Shown here: positions 38,867-46,305 of the stretch, one piece after another | Layout of the letters: every line of letters begins with the position of its first letter | How positions within the stretch are numbered: the stretch's first letter is position 1 | Source of the DNA: Fulvivirga sp. M361 | Lineage (GTDB): Bacteria; Bacteroidota; Bacteroidia; Cytophagales; Cyclobacteriaceae | Direction: 5' to 3' | Assembly (NCBI RefSeq): GCF_007097395.1 | Contig: NZ_VKDC01000006.1 | Coordinates: 272,073 to 336,072, forward strand | DNA length: 64,000 nt | Made by a program: the position numbers and the translations under genes | Notes under the pieces: generated by a model | What the model was told of the DNA's origin: nothing | The model's database searches: none | Seen by the model: the letters and a program-made list of their open reading frames with translations, nothing else

Positions 38867-39073
38867 ATGGATAACAAAAGATGCCGTTTTTTTAGGGCCA
38901 AAAGTCCGTATCATGGAGCAATTTCCGGAGGCGACCCAATCATTGGTTTGAACGATGATAACCTGGCCAATTGTTGGTGTGTGAAAACCCAGGGTCCTGC
39001 GGCGCCTGATAATGGTTATGTGGCCCCAGCATTATGCATAGAAGGGAGAACATGTTTCGTCACATCAGCGTGA
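38867..39073 (+). CDS. small cysteine-rich protein downstream of the molybdoenzyme operon
   Basis: The frame encodes 68 residues with five cysteines: Cys6 (R-C-R-F-F), Cys36 and Cys38 (N-C-W-C-V), Cys57 and Cys63 (L-C-I-E-G-R-T-C). It also has Y-H-G-A-I-S-G-G-D-P and G-P-A-A-P-D-N-G-Y-V-A-P-A. It has no signal peptide. It starts 11 bases after the FAD subunit, on the same strand. Composition and position suggest a real gene rather than chance, but I recognise no family; metal binding or delivery of a cofactor to the adjacent oxidoreductase is only a guess. In another frame the downstream sequence stays open to about 39138, so a frameshift that cut the protein short cannot be excluded. Confidence 0.5.
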   Translation: MDNKRCRFFRAKSPYHGAISGGDPIIGLNDDNLANCWCVKTQGPAAPDNGYVAPALCIEGRTCFVTSA

Positions 39074-39204
39074 CCTGAATGTGTATAAAACCACCCGCTA
39101 TTTCACTGTTCAAAGATGGCCCGAAATAAACCCGGGTTGAAAGATCACGGATACCTATGGTCTATATTGCCCGGATTCCGTTTTGCCTGAAAAAAGTATA
39201 GGGC

Positions 39205-40011
39205 CTATTCCCAGGTCATGTGTAAATTAGCCCGTACGGATGGTGTTTCTATTTCATAGACCCTGGCAAAATTGTCATCATTACCTTTATTTGCTTTATG
39301 GGTAAGGCTGTAGGGGTTGAACCGGACAACACCCATAGAGGTTATAGGTTGGCAACTGATCTGTTGGGGAGAACCTTCTGCATCTACAAAATGTAAGAAA
39401 AACTCACTTGAGGCCTGAACGGAAATATCAGAGCGTGATTCGGTACCCTTAACAGCAGAAAGTATGAAAGGCAGACCGTTTTCAATATCTACGTTCCAAT
39501 CAATCGAAAACCGGCCCGGACAAGTACTGGTGGGTATGGTGATCACAGAAATATCAGGATTATCGCCGGTACCATCCCAGGAATTTCCGGAAGGGTCTAA
39601 AGGATTAACATAGGTAAGCTCTATCTGGTCAATGGTGACTTTGCCAGGGATGTTGGTCACTTCAAAATACTGGTCTACTGTCATATGCTCGTCGAGACTA
39701 GAGGCGGTCAATTCGATCAATATCCATTGGTTTTCCTGGATAAAGAAAAAGGAATTTTCATCGAATGAAGTACTCCTTGTATAGCTATTTGAAATATAGG
39801 GTTCGCCGTTATTTTCATCCGCCAGCCAAAGGTTCCAGAAGTAGGTGTCGGCGTTTACTGACCTGTTCATAAGGATAACTTTTCCCGGAATATTCTCATC
39901 CATGGTAATATCAAAAGAAGCTGTCAGCCCCTGGCTGGAAGGGTCATCTTCACTCTCACAGGCCTGAAAACAACCTGTAATGACGAGGGTATAAAGCAAT
40001 ATTTTTTTCAT
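39205..40011 (-). CDS. lipoprotein of unknown function
   Basis: The 268-residue product has a lipoprotein signal (I-T-G-C14 or F-Q-A-C18, followed by E-S-E-D-D, an acidic start often seen in surface lipoproteins of Bacteroidota). The first part after the signal resembles a PKD-like domain in outline (A-S-F-D-I-T, S-V-N-A-D-T-Y-F-W-N-L). The rest is beta-rich with T-I-D-Q-I-E-L-T-Y and W-D-G-T-G-D-N-P-D. The function is not recognisable. It converges with the oxidoreductase operon and lies about 200 bases from the divergent MFS transporter. Confidence 0.65.
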   Translation of the reverse strand: MKKILLYTLVITGCFQACESEDDPSSQGLTASFDITMDENIPGKVILMNRSVNADTYFWNLWLADENNGEPYISNSYTRSTSFDENSFFFIQENQWILIELTASSLDEHMTVDQYFEVTNIPGKVTIDQIELTYVNPLDPSGNSWDGTGDNPDISVITIPTSTCPGRFSIDWNVDIENGLPFILSAVKGTESRSDISVQASSEFFLHFVDAEGSPQQISCQPITSMGVVRFNPYSLTHKANKGNDDNFARVYEIETPSVRANLHMTWE

Positions 40012-40208
40012 TCTGTGAAGAAATGTGATTTAATGGATCGTTGCAATTTTTTTTACTGACAAATAGCATTTTGAAAGTTTTATAGTAGCAATTTAGCGCA
40101 AAGCATACCGATAAAAGGTCCTGTAATAAGGACCCGGTAATAGTGGTTTTTAAAGTGAAAGTAACCTTCTACTATTGAACACTTGGAATAGATGGAAATC
40201 TATGCTTA

Positions 40209-41393
40209 ATGACCGATGAAAAAATGAATAAAGAAAGGTTAGCAGTTAGTTTCATATTCTTCATTAATGGCTTTACATATGGAAGCTGGGTTTCCAGATT
40301 GCCAAAATTCCAGGAAGAATATGGTATGGACAATGGAATGCTGGGAATAGTTTTACTGGTACATGCTATCGGTGCACTATTTTCTATGCCACTGGCCGGC
40401 TGGCTGATCGTTAGAAATGGGAGTCAAAGAATCACACTGTTTTCCTTATTCATTTTTTGCAGTCTTACGGCTTTTCTTCCGATGATGCCGAATATCATGA
40501 CGTTGGCCATTTGGTTAGGTATAATGGGGATATTATCAGGAGTACTGGATGTATCAATGAATGCGCAAGCCGTTTTAGTCGAACAACGGGCAGATAAGCC
40601 TATTATGTCCTCTTTTCACGCTTTTTTCAGTATCGGAATGATGGTAGGGGCCGGGTTGGGTTCATTTTTTGTTTACCTGGGCCTGACCTTAACACATCAT
40701 TTGATCATAGCCTCTCTTTTTGGTCTGGTGGTAGCTGCCTGGAGTGTTGGTCAGCTCATTCCTGATCATGCTGACCCTTCCGGGAAGTCGGAAAGTGTTT
40801 TTTTTCGTCTTCCGAATAAGAGCCTGGTAGGGATTGGTTTGATAGCTTTTTGTGGTTTGCTGGGAGAAGGAGCAATGGCAGACTGGAGTACCAGCTACCT
40901 GGAAAACTCACTACTGGCAAAAGAAGCCATTGCCCCACTTGGATTAGTCGCATTTTCAACGGCGATGACATTGACACGTTTATCCGGGGACTGGGGCAGA
41001 AAAACCATGGGAGATGATACACTTCTTATTATTTCAAGCAGCACGGCTATTGTTGGGATGCTGATCGTCATTTTTGGCGTCTTTGTACCGGTTGTTATTT
41101 TTGGGTTTTTCCTGGTAGGGCTGGGGCTGGCCATCATAGTACCTATAGCCTACAGCAAAGCGGGGAGTATCAAAGGGATAGCTCCCGGACTGGGCATCAG
41201 CATGGTAAGTACCTTGGGATATTCCGGCTTTCTTTTTGGACCACCAATTATTGGCTACCTGGGGGATGTATTTAATCTTCAGGTAGCTTTCTTATTTTTA
41301 TTGTTGCTCTTTGCCGTCATGCTTTTTATAAGCTGGCTCAACCCAAAATATCAGGCTGCCAGAAAAAACGCTGAAATAGATCCGGGAGAGTGA
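40209..41393 (+). CDS. MFS transporter (YbjJ/FucP-like)
   Basis: The 394-residue protein has about 12 membrane helices. The N-terminal half has F-F-I-N-G-F-T-Y-G-S-W-V-S-R-L-P-K-F-Q and L-P-L-A-G-W-L-I-x-R-N-G-S type loops, and the middle holds D-V-S-M-N-A-Q-A-V-L-V-E, typical of the YbjJ-like branch of the major facilitator superfamily. W-x-S-x-L-E and G-D-W-G-R-K follow in the second half, with I-A-P-G-L-G-I-S-M-V-S-T-L-G-Y-S-G near the end. The substrate is unknown; sugars or related compounds would fit the group. It is a stand-alone gene. Confidence 0.88.
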   Translation: MTDEKMNKERLAVSFIFFINGFTYGSWVSRLPKFQEEYGMDNGMLGIVLLVHAIGALFSMPLAGWLIVRNGSQRITLFSLFIFCSLTAFLPMMPNIMTLAIWLGIMGILSGVLDVSMNAQAVLVEQRADKPIMSSFHAFFSIGMMVGAGLGSFFVYLGLTLTHHLIIASLFGLVVAAWSVGQLIPDHADPSGKSESVFFRLPNKSLVGIGLIAFCGLLGEGAMADWSTSYLENSLLAKEAIAPLGLVAFSTAMTLTRLSGDWGRKTMGDDTLLIISSSTAIVGMLIVIFGVFVPVVIFGFFLVGLGLAIIVPIAYSKAGSIKGIAPGLGISMVSTLGYSGFLFGPPIIGYLGDVFNLQVAFLFLLLLFAVMLFISWLNPKYQAARKNAEIDPGE

Positions 41394-41565
41394 AAGACAA
41401 CCCGGCTTTTAAGTGAGACAGTTTTATTTTCAACAGACTAAGACCAGGTAAGCCTGGGAACTTCTTCGGGTGAAAAATGTTGTAAATCCAAACATTTTAT
41501 CGCATTAGCAGGAAAAATAGCGTAGATTTTAAGTCTGGAACGTTCACCCCTAAAAGATTGATAAC

Positions 41566-43017
41566 ATGATTACACTTTGCATTTCCATAATAGTATTGAT
41601 CATAGGGTATTGGCTCTATGGCAATTTGCTTGAACGTGTTTTTGGAGTTGAGGCAGAACGACCTACTCCTGCTCAGTCGAGGGCAGACGGTGTGGATTTT
41701 GTGCAACTACCCATATGGAAGATATTCCTTATCCAGTTCCTTAACATCGCCGGGCTGGGTCCCATTTTTGGGGCCGTGGCCGGAGCGCTTTGGGGACCTG
41801 TGGCTTTTCTCTGGATTGTACTCGGCAGTCTCTTTGCAGGGGGTGTACACGACTATTTTTCAGGGATGATGTCCATCCGTCATGAAGGTAAAAGTATTTC
41901 GGAAGTATCAGGATACTACCTTGGTAATGGAGTGAAGCAGTTTATGAGATTATTTACCGTTCTGCTCATGATTATCGTAGGGGCTGTCTTTCTTCTGGGG
42001 CCGGCTAAGATCCTCGCCGGTATGAGTGAAGGATACATAGGGTTAAGTGCATGGGTCATGATCATCCTGGTGTATTATATTCTATCTACCATATTGCCGA
42101 TCGATAAAGTCATTGGCCGCTTTTATCCCATCTTTGGTTTTGCGTTGATCTTCATGGCGCTTGGACTATTCATGGCCATGTTTGCCAAAGGGATGTCCGT
42201 ACCGGAGCTTTCGTTTGCCAGCTTTGGTAACTTTCATTATCAAAGTGAATCATTCCCGGTATTCCCGATGCTCTTTGTAACGATTGCCTGTGGCGCCATT
42301 TCAGGCTTTCATGCTACACAATCACCTATCATGGCGAGGTGTATATCGAATGAAAGACAAGGCAAAAAAGTCTTTTACGGAGCCATGGTTACGGAGGGAG
42401 TGGTAGCTTTGATCTGGGCTGCTATTAGCATGAGTTTCTTTGGCGGTATCCAGGAGCTGAACCTGGAGATGCTTGATAATAATGACAATACTGCTCTGGT
42501 AGTGAATACAATTTCTAATGGCGCCTTAGGGAAAATAGGTGGATTACTGGCAATATTGGGTGTGGTAGCGGCCCCCATCACTTCCGGTGACACTTCATTC
42601 AGAAGTGCCAGAATAATCATTGCTGATTTCATGAAAAGCGATCAAAAATCAATAAAAAACCGCTTGCTGATCAGTATGCCGTTATTCCTGGTCGGGTATT
42701 TACTTACCCTCATCAATTTCGGAGTAATATGGAGATATTTTGCCTGGACCAATCAAACATTGGCTACCGTAGTATTATGGACGGTGACGGTGTATATGAT
42801 CAAAAAAGGAAAATCGTATTGGATAGCTCTGATACCGGCAGGCTTTATGACCTCCGTAGTTGTTTCGTACATTCTTCTTGCTCCGGAAGGTTTTGGGTTA
42901 CCGGTAGATCTTTCCATCTATATTGGCGTGATCACTGCTTTTGTATCTATGCTTTTTGTCTTAATAAAAACAGGTCAGCGCAAATTAAAACCGGATATTG
43001 AGACCCTTGCCGAATGA
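41566..43017 (+). CDS. cstA: CstA-family carbon starvation / peptide or pyruvate transporter
   Basis: The 483-residue integral membrane protein has the CstA domain: P-T-P-A-Q-S-R-A-D-G-V-D-F-V near the start, F-L-N-I-A-G-L-G-P-I-F-G-A-V-A-G-A-L-W-G-P, G-G-V-H-D-Y-F-S-G-M-M-S-I-R-H-E-G and F-H-A-T-Q-S-P-I-M-A-R. It is shorter than E. coli CstA (about 700 residues) and lacks the C-terminal extension, as in many Bacteroidota forms. Family members import peptides or pyruvate, mostly when carbon is short. It follows the MFS gene by about 170 bases, so they may be separate units. Confidence 0.9.
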   Translation: MITLCISIIVLIIGYWLYGNLLERVFGVEAERPTPAQSRADGVDFVQLPIWKIFLIQFLNIAGLGPIFGAVAGALWGPVAFLWIVLGSLFAGGVHDYFSGMMSIRHEGKSISEVSGYYLGNGVKQFMRLFTVLLMIIVGAVFLLGPAKILAGMSEGYIGLSAWVMIILVYYILSTILPIDKVIGRFYPIFGFALIFMALGLFMAMFAKGMSVPELSFASFGNFHYQSESFPVFPMLFVTIACGAISGFHATQSPIMARCISNERQGKKVFYGAMVTEGVVALIWAAISMSFFGGIQELNLEMLDNNDNTALVVNTISNGALGKIGGLLAILGVVAAPITSGDTSFRSARIIIADFMKSDQKSIKNRLLISMPLFLVGYLLTLINFGVIWRYFAWTNQTLATVVLWTVTVYMIKKGKSYWIALIPAGFMTSVVVSYILLAPEGFGLPVDLSIYIGVITAFVSMLFVLIKTGQRKLKPDIETLAE

Positions 43018-43105
43018 AGTATGATGTCTTGCAGGTCTACAAGTTTTTAATGGGGTCATTCTATATACAGAGACATTTCTTGTAATTTGATGTTTATTCC
43101 GGACC

Positions 43106-43834
43106 ATGAAAGCGCTTTTCAGATATACTTTAAGGATACTCTCAACCCTTTTATTGTTGGTGGTCGTGGTATTAGTGACCGTATTGTTGCAGCAAGTGGA
43201 CCCGGAGCAAAAAAGACCTGCCATTGAAACCTATTCCTTTGCGGATACACTGGCCAACCGGGAATATGACCTGGATAGTTTAAGAGCTATTATAGGTGAT
43301 AACAAAGGTCTTCCTGAAGGGTTTGAAATAGCGGCGGCCATTGCTTATTCTGCCTACCCGCAATTGAAAGAGGTAAACATTGATATGATACTTACGCAGA
43401 CGGGTGCACCAATGGAAGCTACGGTGGATATCTGGTCACTGTTTGGTTCTGGTAAGCATCGGCAATATCTTATTTTATTGAATGATGCCCAAAACACCTT
43501 TTTTGACCCGATCCTGTTACGGGCACTCCCGTTTGATGCTCAGGTGGGGATTTTGGCACACGAACTGGGGCATGTAGCCTATTACCATAAGCTGAGCCTG
43601 TTTCAATTTGGTAAATGGGGATTGAAATATTTGAAGAGCAATGAATTTCGTGCGTCCCACGAGCGCACCACCGATCTGATGCCGGTATATCATGGATTAG
43701 GGAGTCAGATCTACCAGTATGCCTCGTTTGTTCGGAATGATCCCACCTGTAAGTCTCTGTATGAAATGGAAAAAGATTTCATAGATACCTATTATATGAC
43801 GGACCGGGAGTTGTGGGAGGTGATAAATGAATAG
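43106..43834 (+). CDS. membrane-anchored small zincin-like protein
   Basis: The 242-residue protein has one N-terminal membrane helix (L-S-T-L-L-L-L-V-V-V-V-L-V-T-V-L-L) and then a soluble domain with H152-E-L-G-H156, the zinc-binding and catalytic motif of gluzincin/M48-like peptidases. About 38 residues later comes A-S-H-E-R-T-T-D-L-M, where the Glu or Asp may be the third ligand. It is much smaller than usual M48 enzymes. The substrate is not known; membrane proximity suggests envelope protein turnover. It lies between the CstA-family transporter and an amidohydrolase, same strand, about 80-90 bases from each. Confidence 0.65.
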   Translation: MKALFRYTLRILSTLLLLVVVVLVTVLLQQVDPEQKRPAIETYSFADTLANREYDLDSLRAIIGDNKGLPEGFEIAAAIAYSAYPQLKEVNIDMILTQTGAPMEATVDIWSLFGSGKHRQYLILLNDAQNTFFDPILLRALPFDAQVGILAHELGHVAYYHKLSLFQFGKWGLKYLKSNEFRASHERTTDLMPVYHGLGSQIYQYASFVRNDPTCKSLYEMEKDFIDTYYMTDRELWEVINE

Positions 43835-43854
43835 CTGGTAAAATTTAAGATGAT

Positions 43855-43862
43855 TAGTTTTG
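43855..43862 (+). promoter_or_regulatory. possible -7 promoter element (TAnnTTTG)
   Basis: TAGTTTTG fits the -7 consensus TAnnTTTG of Bacteroidota sigma-ABfr promoters and lies 50 bases before the amidohydrolase start. No convincing TTTG -33 element was found at the right distance, so support is weak. Confidence 0.3.
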
Positions 43863-43911
43863 TAGCTTTATATAGAATCGAAAAAATAGATTTGATGAAA
43901 AGTTCTTTGTT

Positions 43912-45630
43912 ATGAAATGCATTAAGATGGTTCTTGTCCTCTGTTTTTCATTACCATTCATGGTCATGGGACAGTCCTTGTTGATCAGGAATATTAACGT
44001 AATAGATGTAAACACAGGGGACTTAAAAGCTGATCAGGATGTCCTTGTAGTGGATAATAAGATAAGCAAGGTAGGAAAACGCTTAAAAGGGCCTGAAGGT
44101 GCCATCACGCTGGAGGGTGTCGGAAAATTTTTGATGCCCGGCTTGATAGATGGGCATATTCATTTTTTCCAAACAGGTAGCGTTTATACCAGGCCTGACG
44201 CTATTGATCTGAGACAAATGAGGTCATACGAAGAAGAGCGGGAACTAGCCTTTGAGAGTATACCTGACCAGTTCTTGCGCTACCTGCGTCTGGGCATTAC
44301 CACAGTGGTAGATGTAGGCGGGCCATTTCAAAACTTTCAGATCAGGGATGAAGTAACCCAACAGCACCTTTCTCCGAATGTCTTAGTCACCGGACCGCTT
44401 TTTTCTTCAGTAAGCAGAGAGAAATTAGCGCTGAATGATCCGCCGATCGCCAAAATACCCACTATTGAAACAGCAGATTCTCTATTTGATAAAATGCTGA
44501 CTTACGATCCTGATCTTATTAAGATCTGGTACATTGTGTCTAAGGAACTTCCTGCGGAAAAGACCTACCCGGTCATGGCTCATATTGCAAAAAGGGCCAG
44601 GGAAAACAATTTGCCGTTGGCGGTTCATGCTACTAACTTGAATACGGCTAAGCTGGCGGTAAAAATTGGGGCAGATGTATTGGTACATAGCGTAAGTGAC
44701 CAGGTAGTGGACCACGAATTTATCACTGCCTTAAAACAAAATGATGTCACTTACATCCCGACCTTACTGGTAGGTAAAAACTATGGCAGGACTTTTTTAT
44801 CCAGTCCGTCCAATCATCCGCAGGACCTGGCGTGGGCTGATCCCTTTCTTTACGGAACATTAACCGACCTGTTAAAATACAATGAAAAAGACCTGCCTCA
44901 AAGAGTTGTCAGGCTAAGAGATAATCCCGGGCAGATTTGGGAAAGTTATGCCAAAAGTGATTCCATTATGGATATTAACCTTTACAAGCTGGTTAAGGCA
45001 GGAGTAAATATAGCTACCGGTACTGATGCCGGAAATATCGGTACGATGCATGCCTCGTCCTATTTTCAGGAATTGGAATCTATGCAACGTGCAGGGTTAA
45101 GTACAGAAGAACTGGTGAAGGCCTCTACCATCCAGGCTGCCAAAGCGTACGGTCTGGATAAAGAACTGGGAACCATTGAAGCCGGTAAACTTGCTGACCT
45201 GATCGTTTTAGATAAAAATCCACTGGAATTAATGGATCATCTTAATACGATCGAGTATGTAGTCAAGAGTGGCAGGTTGATAAAAACGGATACATTGATA
45301 AAGGAATCACCTGCCGAGGTGGTTCAAAGACAGGTAAATGGCTACAATGCCCGGAATATCGATGCCTTTATGGCGACCTATTCCGATGACATTGAACTTT
45401 ATAGATTTCCGGATGAACGTTTTGTAAAAGGGGAGGAAGAAATGAGGAACAGATATGCCAAAATGTTTGAAATGACCCCTAATCTTTATTGCGAGATAAA
45501 AAACAGGATGGTGTTGGGAAATAGGGTCATTGATCAGGAATATGTGAGGAAAAATGATGCATTTGTCAATGCAATAGCCGTTTATGAGGTGAACGATGGT
45601 AAAATAACGAAGGTGACATTTATTAAATGA
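43912..45630 (+). CDS. amidohydrolase fused to an NTF2-like domain, exported
   Basis: Residues about 20-440 form an imidazolonepropionase-like amidohydrolase: signal peptide ending M-V-M-G-Q, N-V-I-D-V-N-T-G-D, P-G-L-I-D-G-H-I-H-F (HxH metal pair), H-A-T-N and H-S-V-S ligands, and G-T-D-A-G-N-I-G-T with the catalytic Asp, followed by L-G-T-I-E-A-G-K-L-A-D-L-I-V-L. From about residue 455 a second domain (Q-V-N-G-Y-N-A-R-N-I-D-A-F-M-A-T-Y-S-D-D-I-E) is a SnoaL/NTF2-like fold that ends the protein. Such fusions are known in Bacteroidota; the substrate could be a peptide-like or cyclic amide. The NTF2 part may help binding or oligomer assembly. A TAGTTTTG at 43855-43862 matches the TAnnTTTG -7 motif. 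Confidence 0.87.
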   Translation: MKCIKMVLVLCFSLPFMVMGQSLLIRNINVIDVNTGDLKADQDVLVVDNKISKVGKRLKGPEGAITLEGVGKFLMPGLIDGHIHFFQTGSVYTRPDAIDLRQMRSYEEERELAFESIPDQFLRYLRLGITTVVDVGGPFQNFQIRDEVTQQHLSPNVLVTGPLFSSVSREKLALNDPPIAKIPTIETADSLFDKMLTYDPDLIKIWYIVSKELPAEKTYPVMAHIAKRARENNLPLAVHATNLNTAKLAVKIGADVLVHSVSDQVVDHEFITALKQNDVTYIPTLLVGKNYGRTFLSSPSNHPQDLAWADPFLYGTLTDLLKYNEKDLPQRVVRLRDNPGQIWESYAKSDSIMDINLYKLVKAGVNIATGTDAGNIGTMHASSYFQELESMQRAGLSTEELVKASTIQAAKAYGLDKELGTIEAGKLADLIVLDKNPLELMDHLNTIEYVVKSGRLIKTDTLIKESPAEVVQRQVNGYNARNIDAFMATYSDDIELYRFPDERFVKGEEEMRNRYAKMFEMTPNLYCEIKNRMVLGNRVIDQEYVRKNDAFVNAIAVYEVNDGKITKVTFIK

Positions 45631-45898
45631 CCACCTGTTCTTCATTTGGTGTGATGGTGATTTATAGAGAGCTCCTATGGTCCATTGCCGGGACCACCCC
45701 GGAATACACGGGTGATCAAATACCAAATTTTTTGTTCGTGTAGTTTTAAGGTAGGTTATGATACTTTCTACCGGGTTATTGATATTTTCTTAAATATCAT
45801 TAAAGCATTCAAATTGCTCTCAGGTTCAAGTAATACGGCTTTCAGGCGGCTTGTTCTGTTGAATTTTTTCGGGCATTGCTACTGTTTTAAATTATATT

Positions 45899-45949
45899 TT
45901 ACAGACAAAGGTAAACTTAATTGAAGCTGTTCCGTATATTACAGACAAA
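45899..45949 (+). promoter_or_regulatory. TTACAGACAAA direct repeats upstream of padR
   Basis: The 11-base sequence TTACAGACAAA occurs at 45899-45909 and again at 45939-45949, 40 bases apart (about four helical turns). The second copy ends 16 bases before the PadR start. An operator for autoregulation is plausible. The rest of the 335-base gap 45631-45965 is AT-rich without a visible gene. Confidence 0.4.
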
Positions 45950-45965
45950 ATGAAATTAAATAACG

Positions 45966-46304
45966 ATGAATAGAATACACCTGGGTGAATTTGAAGAACT
46001 TGTTTTACTCACAGTGGGCGTACTCTATCCTGACGCATATGCTGTAGCCATCACCAAAGAAATCACGGCACAATCCGGCCGGTCTGTGAATGTCAGTGCA
46101 GTTCATAAGTCATTGTACCGCCTCGAAAATAAGGGGATGCTTACCTCAGAACTCAGTGACCCTGAATCAAAAAGAGGAGGGAAGAGGAAACGGTTATTCA
46201 GTATTACACCTTTTGGAAAAAAGGCTTTGGACGAGTCCATGGAGCTAAGGATGAGCCTCAGGAAACAAATACCCGAGCTGGCGTTTAAATGGCAAATCAG
46301 CTAG
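45966..46304 (+). CDS. PadR-family transcriptional regulator
   Basis: The 112-residue protein has the PadR winged helix: H-L-G-E-F-E-E-L-V-L-L-T-V-G-V-L, Y-A-V-A-I-T-K-E-I, V-S-A-V-H-K-S-L-Y-R-L-E-N-K-G-M-L (recognition helix and turn) and R-G-G-K-R-K-R-L-F-S-I-T-P-F-G wing. The C-terminal part is short, as in stand-alone PadR-s1 types. It leads straight into the permease gene; its stop codon is one base before that gene's ATG, so the two are co-translated. PadR next to prefix-domain FtsX permeases is a frequent arrangement in Cytophagales and suggests control of these permeases. Confidence 0.9.
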   Translation: MNRIHLGEFEELVLLTVGVLYPDAYAVAITKEITAQSGRSVNVSAVHKSLYRLENKGMLTSELSDPESKRGGKRKRLFSITPFGKKALDESMELRMSLRKQIPELAFKWQIS

Positions 46305-46305
46305 A

